DNA from: Erwinia sp. SLM-02 | GTDB taxonomy: Bacteria; Pseudomonadota; Gammaproteobacteria; Enterobacterales; Enterobacteriaceae | Length of the DNA stretch: 64,000 nucleotides | Reading direction: 5' to 3' | NCBI RefSeq assembly: GCF_037450285.1 | Contig: NZ_JAQISN010000007.1 | Location: forward strand, 1-64,000 | Part shown: positions 24,962 through 32,815 of the stretch, in pieces | Numbering within the stretch: position 1 is the first letter of the stretch | How the letters are laid out: each line of letters opens with the position of its first letter | Position numbers and translations under genes: made by a program | The notes under the pieces: generated by a model | What the model was told of the DNA's origin: nothing | Seen by the model: only the letters and a program-made list of their open reading frames with translations | Databases searched by the model: none

Positions 24962-24997
24962 TTAATGCGCCCGCTTTTCCTGCCCGTGGAGCTACGC

Positions 24998-25693
24998 ATG
25001 TTTGCCACGCTTAAGCCCCTGGTCTGGGAAAATGAATTTTTCGGCCAGCGGACCGCCCTGCTGGAACTGCAGGGCGACACGCCGCTGGATATCGCCGCGC
25101 TGGATGACTGGCCGCTGGTGCAGGTGAAAGTGCTGGCACAGCAAAGTACCGAGCTGGATGCGCTCAGCGCGCTGGGCTTCAGCATGGTGGAAGGCGAGGC
25201 AGACTGCGTGCTGGGGATCACCTCTGCCGAGCGCCCGGCCGGTATTCGCATCGCCCGTACCGGGCATATACCCGCCCTGCGCGCGGCGGCGAGTGAAGCC
25301 TTTATCTGGAGCCGGTTTCGCGCGCCCTGGTTTGCTGCCGGCGACAGCGGGCGTTTCTACGCGCAGTGGATTGAGAATGCCGTGTGCGGCACCTTCGACC
25401 ACCAGTGCCTGCTGGCGGTGGATGAACAGGGTGAAATGCAGGGCTTTGTCTCCCTGCGGGAGCTGGAAGACGGTACGGCACGCATCGGGCTGCTGGCCGT
25501 GCTGCCCGCTTCCCAGGGGCTGGGTATTGGCCAGCGGCTGATGGATGCGGCAAACGACTGGTGCCGTGCCCGACGCCTGACCCGACTTCATGTTGCAACG
25601 CAGCTGGGCAACCTTGCTGCGCTGCGCCTCTATCTTCGCTGCGGTGGCGTGATTGAACGTACCGCCTACTGGTTATACAGGAAAACGCTATGA
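24998..25693 (+). CDS. wecD: dTDP-fucosamine acetyltransferase WecD
   Basis: A 231-residue GNAT-family acetyltransferase (E. coli 224) that acetylates dTDP-4-amino-4,6-dideoxygalactose to dTDP-Fuc4NAc. Conserved stretches are SRFRAPWFA, GRFYAQWIENAV, GTFDHQCLL and VSLRELEDGTARIGLLAV; the acetyl-CoA loop SQGLGIGQRLM is a clear GNAT motif A. The ATG at 24998 has a GGAG site 6 nt away and aligns with the E. coli start; an in-frame ATG at 24965 would add 11 residues. Overlaps wecE by ATGA. Confidence 0.93.
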   Translation: MFATLKPLVWENEFFGQRTALLELQGDTPLDIAALDDWPLVQVKVLAQQSTELDALSALGFSMVEGEADCVLGITSAERPAGIRIARTGHIPALRAAASEAFIWSRFRAPWFAAGDSGRFYAQWIENAVCGTFDHQCLLAVDEQGEMQGFVSLRELEDGTARIGLLAVLPASQGLGIGQRLMDAANDWCRARRLTRLHVATQLGNLAALRLYLRCGGVIERTAYWLYRKTL

Positions 25694-26820
25694 TCCCGTT
25701 TAATGCGCCACCGGTGGTGGGAACTGAACTCGAATATATGCAGTCGGCCATGGGCAGCGGCAAGCTGTGCGGCGACGGCGGCTTTACCCGCCGCTGCCAG
25801 CAGTGGATGGAGCAGCGGTTTGGCAGCCGTAAGGTGCTGCTGACGCCGTCCTGCACCGCCTCGCTGGAGATGGCCGCGATCCTGATCGACATCCAGCCCG
25901 GCGATGAGGTGATCATGCCGAGCTACACCTTTGTCTCTACCGCGAATGCCTTCGTCCTGCGCGGCGCCACCATCGTCTTTATCGACGTGCGCCCGGATAC
26001 GATGAACCTTGACGAGACGCTGATTGAAGCGGCGATTACCGAGCGCACTAAAGCGATTGTGCCGGTCCACTATGCGGGCGTGGCCTGCGAAATGGACACC
26101 ATTATGGCGCTGGCGAAGAAGCACAAACTCTGGGTTATCGAAGATGCCGCGCAGGGCGTGATGTCGACGTATAAAGGGCGCGCCCTGGGCACGATTGGTC
26201 ATATTGGCTGCTTCAGCTTCCACGAAACGAAAAACTACACCGCCGGGGGCGAGGGTGGGGCGACGCTCATCAATGATGCGACGCTGGTTGAGCGTGCGGA
26301 AATCATTCGTGAAAAAGGCACCAATCGCAGCCAGTTCTTCCGGGGGCAGGTGGACAAATATACCTGGCGCGACATCGGCTCCAGCTACCTGATGGCCGAT
26401 CTGCAGGCCGCCTATCTCTGGGCACAGCTGGAAGCGGCAGAGCGCATTAACCAGCAGCGTTTACACCTCTGGCAAAACTACCACACCGCGCTGCAGCCGT
26501 TTGCCGAGCGCGGGCGGATCGATCTCCCGACCCTCCCTTCAGACTGCGAACACAATGCGCATATGTTCTACCTGAAGCTGCAGGATAATGACGATCGCAC
26601 GGCGTTGATAACCTGGCTGAAAGAGGCCGAAATCATGGCGGTGTTCCACTATATCCCGCTGCACAGCTCGCCTGCCGGGCAGCGCTTTGGCCGTTTCCAC
26701 GGCACCGATCGCTACACCCAGCAGGACAGCGATCGCCTGCTAAGGCTGCCGCTGTTCTATAACCTTTCTGATAATAATCAGAAAACGGTGATTGGCTCCT
26801 TACGCAGCTATCTTTCCTGA
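25690..26820 (+). CDS. wecE: dTDP-4-amino-4,6-dideoxygalactose transaminase WecE
   Basis: A 376-residue DegT/DnrJ/EryC1 PLP aminotransferase, identical in length to E. coli. It aminates dTDP-4-keto-6-deoxyglucose using glutamate. The PLP lysine is K181 in HETKNYTAGGEGG; the aspartate motif VIEDAAQGV precedes it. Its substrate normally comes from RffG and RffH, which are not encoded here. Confidence 0.97.
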   Translation: MIPFNAPPVVGTELEYMQSAMGSGKLCGDGGFTRRCQQWMEQRFGSRKVLLTPSCTASLEMAAILIDIQPGDEVIMPSYTFVSTANAFVLRGATIVFIDVRPDTMNLDETLIEAAITERTKAIVPVHYAGVACEMDTIMALAKKHKLWVIEDAAQGVMSTYKGRALGTIGHIGCFSFHETKNYTAGGEGGATLINDATLVERAEIIREKGTNRSQFFRGQVDKYTWRDIGSSYLMADLQAAYLWAQLEAAERINQQRLHLWQNYHTALQPFAERGRIDLPTLPSDCEHNAHMFYLKLQDNDDRTALITWLKEAEIMAVFHYIPLHSSPAGQRFGRFHGTDRYTQQDSDRLLRLPLFYNLSDNNQKTVIGSLRSYLS

Positions 26821-26821
26821 T

Positions 26822-28069
26822 ATGTCGCTGGCTAGAGCTTCCGTGTGGACCGCCGCGTCCACGCTGATAAAGATTGCCGCCGGGTTGCTGGTGGTGAAGA
26901 TGTTGGCGGTGTCGTATGGCCCGTCGGGCGTGGGACAGGCGGGTAACTTCCGCCAGTTGATTACCGTGCTGGGCGTGATGGCAGGAGCGGGGATATTCAA
27001 CGGCGTAACTAAGCTGGTGGCGCAGCATCAGCAGCAGCCCACCGAGCTACGCGCGGTGACCGGCACGGCATCGGCCATGGTGCTGGGTTTCTCGCTGCTG
27101 CTGGCGGTCGGTTTTCTGCTGTTTGCTGCACCCATCAGCCAGGCGCTGTTTGATGATGTGAAATATCAGCAGGTGATTCGCATCGTCGCGTTTTTACAGC
27201 TGGGGATTGCCTGGGCTAACCTGGCGCTGGCGATTGTCAAAGGTTTCCGCGATGCCGCCGGGAATGCGCTGGCGCTGATTGTCGGCAGCGTTATTGGCGT
27301 GGCAGCATGGTTTGTCTGCTACTGGCTGGGCGGCTACAGCGGCGCACTGGTTGGACTGGCGATGGTGCCCGCGCTGGTGGCGATCCCCGCGCTGGCGGTG
27401 CTGGCGCGGAGCGATCGTCTACCGATGCGCTATCTGCTGCCGGTGTGGCAGCCGCAGTATGCCCGTCAGCTCGGTAAGTTTACCGTGATGGCGCTGATTA
27501 CCGCCGTAACGCTGCCGGTGGCGTGGGTGATGATGCGTAATCTGCTGCAGGCGCATGCGGGCTGGGAGCAGGTTGGGCTGTGGCAGGGGGTGACCAGCAT
27601 CTCCGATGCCTATCTGCAGTTTATTACCGCCTCGTTTAGCGTCTGGCTGCTGCCGACGCTGGCGCGACTGGACAATAAAGCGGATATTTCTCGGGAGATT
27701 ATGCGCGCATTGCGCTTTGTTCTTCCTGCGGTGATGGTTGCCAGTTTCTGCGTCTGGCTGCTGCGCGACTTTGCCATCTGGCTGCTGTTTTCCAGCCAGT
27801 TTACCGGCATGCGCGATCTGTTTGTCTGGCAGCTGACGGGCGATGTGCTTAAAGTCGGCTGCTATGTCTTTGGCTATCTGGTGATCGCTAAAGCGTCACT
27901 GCGTTTTTACATTCTTACAGAAGTGAGCCAGTTTATTTTGCTGACTGGTTTTTCCCGCTGGCTAATCCCGCTGCACGGTGCGGCAGGGGCAGCTCAGGCA
28001 TATATGGCGACCTATATCGCTTATTTCGCGCTCTGTGCAGGCGTATTTACTCTCTACCGTAGACGATAA
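26822..28069 (+). CDS. wzxE: ECA lipid III flippase WzxE
   Basis: A 415-residue MOP-superfamily polysaccharide flippase (E. coli 416) with about 12 transmembrane segments. It moves lipid III (Und-PP-GlcNAc-ManNAcA-Fuc4NAc) across the inner membrane. MSLARASVWTAASTLIKI at the N-terminus and NFRQLITVLGVMAGAGIFNG match the family. The ATG at 26822 follows the wecE stop by 1 nt. Confidence 0.96.
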   Translation: MSLARASVWTAASTLIKIAAGLLVVKMLAVSYGPSGVGQAGNFRQLITVLGVMAGAGIFNGVTKLVAQHQQQPTELRAVTGTASAMVLGFSLLLAVGFLLFAAPISQALFDDVKYQQVIRIVAFLQLGIAWANLALAIVKGFRDAAGNALALIVGSVIGVAAWFVCYWLGGYSGALVGLAMVPALVAIPALAVLARSDRLPMRYLLPVWQPQYARQLGKFTVMALITAVTLPVAWVMMRNLLQAHAGWEQVGLWQGVTSISDAYLQFITASFSVWLLPTLARLDNKADISREIMRALRFVLPAVMVASFCVWLLRDFAIWLLFSSQFTGMRDLFVWQLTGDVLKVGCYVFGYLVIAKASLRFYILTEVSQFILLTGFSRWLIPLHGAAGAAQAYMATYIAYFALCAGVFTLYRRR

Positions 28070-29145
28070 TGACCACAGTAATCCATCTTTTAGGCTCGGA
28101 TATACCGCATCATAATCAGACGGTTCTGGGCTTTTTTAACCAGGTGATTTATGACGAGGTGCCCACGGCGGCTCCGCGTCAGTTCTGGCTGGTTTCGAAC
28201 CAGCCCTCTGTTGCTGAGCAGTATCCCCGGCTGCAGATCCGCGTCTTCACCGATAAAAGCGCGCTGGCTGAAGCGGTTATCGCACTGGCCCGCCGGCAGC
28301 GTGAGATGCGCTTCTTTTGCCACGGGCAGTTTAATCCTAAGCTCTGGCTGGCGCTGCTGGCAGGTGAGATTTCACGTTCACAGCTTTACTGGCACATCTG
28401 GGGTGCAGACCTGTACGAGGATGCGACCAGCCTGAAGTTCCGCCTGTTCTATCTGCTGCGCCGGCAGGCGCAGAAGCGGGTGGCGCGGGTGTTTGCCACC
28501 CGGGGCGACATTAACCATTTTCACCAGCGCCATCCGGGCGTACCGGCATCGCTGCTCTATTTTCCGACCCGTCTGGCACAGGACGTCCCGATCGGGCAGC
28601 CGAGGCAGGGGCCAGTCACTATCCTGCTCGGCAACTCGGGGGATGTTAGTAACCGCCATATTCAGGCGCTGGAGGAGATCCATCAGCAGTTTGGCAATGA
28701 GGTGAAGGTGGTTGTGCCGCTCGGTTATCCGGCAAACAACGAAGCGTACATCGCCCGTATCCGTGCCGCAGCCGATGCGTTGTTCACTTCCGGCCAGGTT
28801 GAGCTGCTGACGGAAAAGCTGGCGTTCAGTGACTATCTGCAGCTGATCTCTCGCTGCGATCTCGGCTGGTTTATCTTCGAGCGCCAGCAGGGGATTGGCA
28901 CGCTGTGTCTGCTGATTCAGGCCAATATTCCTTTCGTTCTGAATCGTAAGAACCCGTTCTGGCAGGATCTGGTGGAGCAGCAGGTGCCGGTTCTGTTTAC
29001 CGGTGACGCGCTGGATGCCGCGACGGTCGGCGAGGCGCAGCGGCAGCTGAGCCTGATGGATAAGCAGCAGATCGCCTTTTTTGAACCGGGCTATCTGGCA
29101 GGCTGGCAGCAGGCGCTGCGGCTGGTGGAAGGAGAAAGCGCATGA
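28069..29145 (+). CDS. wecF: dTDP-Fuc4NAc:lipid II transferase WecF
   Basis: A 358-residue GT56 glycosyltransferase (E. coli 359) that adds Fuc4NAc to lipid II to give lipid III, at the inner face of the inner membrane. VIHLLGSDIPHHN at the N-terminus and YWHIWGADLYED are recognisable. The start overlaps the wzxE stop by one base (TAATG). Confidence 0.95.
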   Translation: MTTVIHLLGSDIPHHNQTVLGFFNQVIYDEVPTAAPRQFWLVSNQPSVAEQYPRLQIRVFTDKSALAEAVIALARRQREMRFFCHGQFNPKLWLALLAGEISRSQLYWHIWGADLYEDATSLKFRLFYLLRRQAQKRVARVFATRGDINHFHQRHPGVPASLLYFPTRLAQDVPIGQPRQGPVTILLGNSGDVSNRHIQALEEIHQQFGNEVKVVVPLGYPANNEAYIARIRAAADALFTSGQVELLTEKLAFSDYLQLISRCDLGWFIFERQQGIGTLCLLIQANIPFVLNRKNPFWQDLVEQQVPVLFTGDALDAATVGEAQRQLSLMDKQQIAFFEPGYLAGWQQALRLVEGESA

Positions 29146-30509
29146 CCCTGTTAGAATTCTCGGGACTGCTGATCGTCTGGCTGCTGGGCGCAGGGTTTAT
29201 TCTGACGCTGACCTGGCGTGAGTTTCGCCGGGTGCGGTTTAATTTTAATGTCTTCTTCTCGCTGCTGTTTCTGCTGACCTTTTTCTTCGGCTTTCCGTTT
29301 ACCAGCGTGCTGGTATTTGGTTTTGACGTCACCGTTGTGCCGTCGGAATATCTGCTGCAGGCGATGCTGGCGGCAGGCTGCTTCTATGCCATTTATTACG
29401 TCAGCTATAAAACCCGGCTGCGGGCGCGTACGACAAAGCCGGCGCGTCAGGTCTTCACTATCAATCGCGTCGAGGCCAATCTGAGCTGGATGCTGCTGGC
29501 GCTGGTGGCGTTGGGCACGGTCAGCGTGTTTTTCATGCATAACGGCTTCCTGCTGTTCAAACTGCACAGCTACAGTCAGATTTTTTCCGCGGATGTCTCG
29601 GGCGTTGCCTTAAAGCGTTTCTTTTACTTCTTTATCCCGGCAATGCTGGTGGTCTACTTCCTGAAGCAGGATTTTCGCGGCTGGCTGCTGTTTTTAATTA
29701 GCACCGTCGTTTTTGGGCTGCTGACCTATGCGATCGTTGGCGGTACGCGCGCCAATATTATTATCGCCTTCGCCCTGTTCCTGTTTATCGGCATCATCCG
29801 CGGCTGGATCACCCTGTGGATGCTGGTGCTGGCGGGCGTCGGCGGTATTGTCGGCATGTTCTGGCTGGCGCTGAAACGCTATAACCTGGATGTGAGCGGC
29901 TCGGAGGCGTTTTATACCTTCCTCTACCTCACCCGCGATACGTTTTCGCCGTGGGAGAATCTGGGGTTACTGCTGCAAAACTACGACAAAATCAGCTTCC
30001 AGGGGCTGGCACCAATCGTGCGGGATTTCTACGTGTTTATCCCCAGCTGGCTGTGGCACGGCCGCCCGTCGCTGGTGCTCAACAGTGCGAACTACTTCAC
30101 CTGGGAAGTGCTGGATAACCATTCCGGGCTGGCGATATCACCCACGCTGATTGGGTCCTTGCTGGTGATGGGCGGGGCGCTGTTTATCCCTCTGGGCGCC
30201 GTTGCTGTCGGATTAATTATTAAGTGGTTTGACTGGCTGTATGAGAAAGGCCAGCAGGAACAGAACCGCTATAAGGCTGCCATTCTGCAAAGCTTCTGCT
30301 TTGGTGCGGTGTTTAACATGATTGTACTGGCACGAGAAGGCCTGGATGCGTTTGCCTCCCGGGTCGTGTTCTTCTGTGTCATTTTTGTGGTCTGTGTGGT
30401 GGTGGCGAAGCTGCTTTACTGGTTACTGGATAGCGCCGGACTAATCCGCGACCGTACCGGAATCCACCCGCTGGCCGCGCAGCCCGATGCGGGTTCCGGG
30501 CCGTTTTGA
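29142..30509 (+). CDS. wzyE: ECA polymerase WzyE
   Basis: A 455-residue integral membrane polymerase (E. coli 450) with about 11 hydrophobic segments; joins ECA trisaccharides in the periplasm under WzzE control. Recognisable blocks are FFGFPFTSVLVFGF, GGTRANIIIAFALFLFIG and PSWLWHGRPSLVLNSANYFT. Overlaps wecF by ATGA. Confidence 0.95.
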   Translation: MTLLEFSGLLIVWLLGAGFILTLTWREFRRVRFNFNVFFSLLFLLTFFFGFPFTSVLVFGFDVTVVPSEYLLQAMLAAGCFYAIYYVSYKTRLRARTTKPARQVFTINRVEANLSWMLLALVALGTVSVFFMHNGFLLFKLHSYSQIFSADVSGVALKRFFYFFIPAMLVVYFLKQDFRGWLLFLISTVVFGLLTYAIVGGTRANIIIAFALFLFIGIIRGWITLWMLVLAGVGGIVGMFWLALKRYNLDVSGSEAFYTFLYLTRDTFSPWENLGLLLQNYDKISFQGLAPIVRDFYVFIPSWLWHGRPSLVLNSANYFTWEVLDNHSGLAISPTLIGSLLVMGGALFIPLGAVAVGLIIKWFDWLYEKGQQEQNRYKAAILQSFCFGAVFNMIVLAREGLDAFASRVVFFCVIFVVCVVVAKLLYWLLDSAGLIRDRTGIHPLAAQPDAGSGPF

Positions 30510-30531
30510 TTTCAGACTTAGGGTAAATAAC

Positions 30532-31272
30532 ATGCATGCCTCTGTAACCGTGCCGCAGTATCAAATTCGTGGCCTGACGCTGGCCGGATTTCGCGATATG
30601 GCGGAGTTTGTTGATTACCTCAATCAGGATGGGAAGCTGAAAAGCGGAACGCTGGTGGCGATCAATGCTGAGAAGGTGCTGACGGCGGAGAATGATGCCG
30701 AAATCTTCCAGCTTATTGCCGCTGCCGAGTACCGTTATGCCGACGGCATCAGCATTGTCCGTTCGATTCGTAAGAAGTACCCACAGGCTCAGGTGTCCCG
30801 GATTGCCGGGGCAGACCTGTGGGAAGCCCTGATGGAGCGTGCAGGGCGTGAGGGCACGCCGGTGTTTTTGATTGGCGGTCGTCCTGACGTCCTTGAGCAA
30901 ACCCAGGATAAGCTGCGCCGCCAGTGGAATGTGAACATCGTTGGGGCGCAGGATGGTTACTTCACGCCCGACCAGCGCGATGCGCTGCTGGCGCGCATTG
31001 CTGGCAGTGGGGCAAAGCTGGTGACGGTGGCGATGGGGTCGCCTCGTCAGGAGATCCTGATGCGTGACTGTAAGGCCTTTTATCCGGATGCGCTGTATAT
31101 GGGCGTGGGAGGCACGTATGACGTATTTACCGGCCACGTTAAACGTGCCCCCAGAATTTGGCAAAAAATGGGGCTGGAGTGGCTCTATCGCTTACTTTCG
31201 CAGCCATCACGACTGAAACGCCAGCTCAGATTGCTGAAATATCTCAACTATCACTGGAAAGGCGATCTTTAA
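30532..31272 (+). CDS. wecG: UDP-ManNAcA transferase WecG
   Basis: A 246-residue GT26 (WecB/TagA/CpsF family) glycosyltransferase, identical in length to E. coli. It adds ManNAcA to lipid I to form lipid II. Motifs AINAEKVLTAENDAE, YADGISIVRSIRKKYP, GTPVFLIGG and MGSPRQEILMRDC are present. The ATG at 30532 is chosen over an in-frame start at 30487 within wzyE. Last gene of the ECA operon; E. coli yifK is not found downstream. Confidence 0.96.
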   Translation: MHASVTVPQYQIRGLTLAGFRDMAEFVDYLNQDGKLKSGTLVAINAEKVLTAENDAEIFQLIAAAEYRYADGISIVRSIRKKYPQAQVSRIAGADLWEALMERAGREGTPVFLIGGRPDVLEQTQDKLRRQWNVNIVGAQDGYFTPDQRDALLARIAGSGAKLVTVAMGSPRQEILMRDCKAFYPDALYMGVGGTYDVFTGHVKRAPRIWQKMGLEWLYRLLSQPSRLKRQLRLLKYLNYHWKGDL

Positions 31273-31400
31273 TTCTGGATAAACGATGACGGTAATGCAT
31301 TGCTGTTGCGGTTTTTCTGTACGAAAAGGCGGAAAAATGCTGCGAGTTTAGACGGAATGCACAAAGCGTAATCAAACGCGTTTTTTTGTGAAAAAAGCAC

Positions 31401-31429
31401 TGGACAGGTAAGGCTCCTGTCCGTAGTAT
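31401..31429 (+). promoter_or_regulatory. Promoter of the argX-hisR-leuT-proM tRNA operon
   Basis: TGGACA and TAGTAT with a 17-bp spacer, followed by a GC-containing discriminator, place a start near 31437, about 14 nt before the arginine tRNA. The spacer contains a 7-bp inverted repeat GGACAGG/CCTGTCC (31402-31422) overlapping the -35. Confidence 0.7.
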
Positions 31430-31450
31430 GCACATCCGCAACGGCGCTAC

Positions 31451-31527
<77 letters not shown>

Positions 31528-31599
31528 TTAAGTTTGTGCGCAAGAGCTGCGGTGGTATCATTACCGCGTTATAAGAAGTACGTAGTTGGAAGTAGTTGT

Positions 31600-31676
31600 G
31601 GTGGCTATAGCTCAGTTGGTAGAGCCCTGGATTGTGATTCCAGTTGTCGTGGGTTCGAGTCCCATTAGCCACCCCA
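31600..31676 (+). tRNA. hisR: tRNA-His (anticodon GTG)
   Basis: A 77-nt gene including the extra 5' G (G-1) typical of histidine tRNA, anticodon GTG in the loop TTGTGAT, encoded CCA. Its leaderless neighbours are 72 nt upstream and 13 nt downstream. Confidence 0.97.
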
Positions 31677-31689
31677 GATTTTGTTGAAT

Positions 31690-31776
31690 GCGAAGGTGGC
31701 GGAATTGGTAGACGCGCTAGCTTCAGGTGTTAGTGTTCTTACGGACGTGAGGGTTCAAGTCCCTCTCTTCGCACCA
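31690..31776 (+). tRNA. leuT: tRNA-Leu (anticodon CAG)
   Basis: An 87-nt class II tRNA with a long variable arm; GCGAAGG acceptor, anticodon loop TTCAGGT giving CAG, encoded CCA. Confidence 0.97.
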
Positions 31777-31806
31777 CAAAATCTTTAAGTGAAAAGAAGT
31801 TATGTT

Positions 31807-31883
31807 CGGCGAGTAGCGCAGCTTGGTAGCGCAACTGGTTTGGGACCAGTGGGTCGGAGGTTCGAATCCTCTCTCGCCGACCA
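31807..31883 (+). tRNA. proM: tRNA-Pro (anticodon TGG), copy 1
   Basis: A 77-nt cloverleaf CGGCGAG...CTCGCCG with anticodon loop TTTGGGA giving TGG and an encoded CCA. It is the expected last gene of the E. coli-type operon, but here a second identical copy follows. Confidence 0.97.
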
Positions 31884-31959
31884 ATTTTAAAATCCTGCAG
31901 TCGCGGGGTTTTTGCTTAAAGCCTGAGGGTTTTGAGCGATGCAGTAAGGTAGTACAGTT

Positions 31960-32036
31960 CGGCGAGTAGCGCAGCTTGGTAGCGCAACTGGTTTGGGACC
32001 AGTGGGTCGGAGGTTCGAATCCTCTCTCGCCGACCA
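31960..32036 (+). tRNA. tRNA-Pro (anticodon TGG), copy 2
   Basis: Base-for-base the same 77 nt as copy 1, including the CCA end, 76 nt downstream. The operon terminator follows directly. E. coli has one proM, so this is a local tandem duplication. Confidence 0.97.
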
Positions 32037-32043
32037 ATTAAGA

Positions 32044-32071
32044 AACCTGCTTGAAAAAGCAGGTTTTTTTT
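32044..32071 (+). terminator. Terminator of the tRNA operon
   Basis: The stem AACCTGCTT/AAGCAGGTT runs into eight T residues, 7 nt after the second proline tRNA. Confidence 0.93.
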
Positions 32072-32286
32072 CGTTTCTAATTTAACCCTGCTCTGTTCAG
32101 CGGATCCTCGCGTCCATCCGTAAAGCCTCTTTTCCCATCATGGCTCACCAGCACACCGTGTCATGAATCTCCCGTCAACGCTTGTACATCGCCCGTTCCG
32201 GACAGATCCGATCGTTCTGCACACTCTTTTCTTCATCACCCTGACCATCCTCCCGGCCGTTTTCAGTTCATCAGAACATAAGTGTT

Positions 32287-32304
32287 TGTCGCTATTTTGA
32301 GACG
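32287..32304 (+). promoter_or_regulatory. Candidate GlrR (QseF) site 1 upstream of glmZ
   Basis: TGTC-N10-GACG, one mismatch from the reported GlrR motif TGTC-N10-GACA. It is the furthest of three such sites upstream of a sigma-54 promoter. The preceding 32072-32286 shows no gene or structure that I can support. Confidence 0.6.
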
Positions 32305-32349
32305 CATAACATACTGTTTTTAAATAGATTTACCTAACCATGCAATGCT

Positions 32350-32367
32350 TGTCTCCATTTAGAGACG
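32350..32367 (+). promoter_or_regulatory. Candidate GlrR site 2 upstream of glmZ
   Basis: TGTC-TCCATTTAGA-GACG. The centre is 63 bp after site 1. The same TGTC/GACG half-sites with a 10-bp spacer occur in all three sites. Confidence 0.65.
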
Positions 32368-32382
32368 CTTTTGCCGTGCAGA

Positions 32383-32400
32383 TGTCTACTTCAGGCGACG
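32383..32400 (+). promoter_or_regulatory. Candidate GlrR site 3 upstream of glmZ
   Basis: TGTC-TACTTCAGGC-GACG, 33 bp after site 2. It lies about 120-135 bp upstream of the predicted transcription start, a typical enhancer distance for a sigma-54 activator. Confidence 0.65.
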
Positions 32401-32447
32401 TTGGTACAGGGCGATGTGATACTAAAAATGATGTTAAATACGATTAA

Positions 32448-32460
32448 AATCAAATGAATA
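32448..32460 (+). promoter_or_regulatory. Candidate IHF site
   Basis: AATCAAATGAATA agrees with WATCAANNNNTTR at all but one defined position and lies between the GlrR sites and the sigma-54 promoter, where DNA bending would be useful. Confidence 0.45.
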
Positions 32461-32489
32461 GAATATTAGGAATTATGGAAGTGCCATTC

Positions 32490-32505
32490 TGGCACAGGCT
32501 GTGCA
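32490..32505 (+). promoter_or_regulatory. Sigma-54 promoter of glmZ
   Basis: TGGCAC-N5-GTGCA has the invariant GG and GC dinucleotides exactly 10 bp apart and ends 12 nt before the conserved 5' end of GlmZ. The match to the -24/-12 consensus is strong. Confidence 0.85.
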
Positions 32506-32516
32506 ACACTATATCT

Positions 32517-32720
32517 GTAGATGCTCATTCCACCTCTTATGTTTGCTGATGCTTCATAAACCTGGGAATGACGCAGAGCCACTTTACGGTACCCGTTGTC
32601 CAGCCAGCCAATATCGCCAACGCCTTATTGGAATATCGGGCACAACGTTGAGTCGGGTACCAATCGGTTGTCTTAACCGACCTGATCGTTACACCTGTCC
32701 TCGGGCAGGTGTTTTTTTTT
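32517..32720 (+). ncRNA. glmZ: Small RNA GlmZ
   Basis: An approximately 204-nt small RNA (E. coli 207), recognised by the conserved 5' end GTAGATGCTCATTCCA, the central GGAATGACGCAGAGCC and the pairing region CACAACGTTGAGT (32641-32653), and by its place upstream of hemY. Processed or full-length GlmZ, with Hfq, pairs with the glmS leader and activates glucosamine-6-phosphate synthase synthesis; RapZ and RNase E inactivate it, and GlmY protects it. The 3' end is a terminator at 32691-32720. The pairing core is conserved, while flanking stems differ from E. coli, as usual. Confidence 0.93.
32691..32720 (+). terminator. GlmZ terminator
   Basis: The stem ACACCTG/CAGGTGT, extended by inner C-G pairs around a CTCG loop, runs into nine T residues. 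It forms the 3' end and Hfq-binding tail of GlmZ. Confidence 0.9.
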
Positions 32721-32727
32721 GCCTGAA

Positions 32728-32764
32728 GCGAAAAAAAACCGCTACCTCAGAAAGGTAGCGGTTT
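32728..32764 (-). terminator. Terminator of the hemCDXY operon
   Basis: An 11-bp perfect stem (32736-32746 with 32754-32764) is followed, reading the minus strand, by eight T residues. It lies just beyond the hemY stop and converges on the GlmZ terminator. Confidence 0.92.
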
Positions 32765-32815
32765 GATCAACCTTCAAACGCAGCGCCAGAGTGAATAACC
32801 GGTGGCGCTGGTCGT

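Larger units (their letters stand above)
31804..32039 (+). repeat. Tandem 83-bp direct repeat containing the two proline tRNAs
   Basis: 31804-31886 and 31957-32039 are identical over 83 bp (the tRNA plus 3 bp on each side), offset by 153 bp. The intervening 70 bp is not repeated. The sharp boundaries at the gene suggest duplication followed by gene conversion, or conservation of the tRNA while spacers diverged. Confidence 0.9.

Noticed and set aside
30379..31164. 261-residue minus-strand open frame opposite wzyE/wecG
   Set aside because: Antisense to well-supported WecG coding sequence; no motifs or ribosome site.
31804..32039. Proline tRNA repeat as a prophage attachment site
   Set aside because: Only 153 bp separates the copies, with no integrase or phage genes between them; a simple tandem duplication is enough.
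32501..32758. 85-residue plus-strand frame upstream of hemY
   Set aside because: It covers the GlmZ small RNA and two terminators; the RNA explains the conservation.
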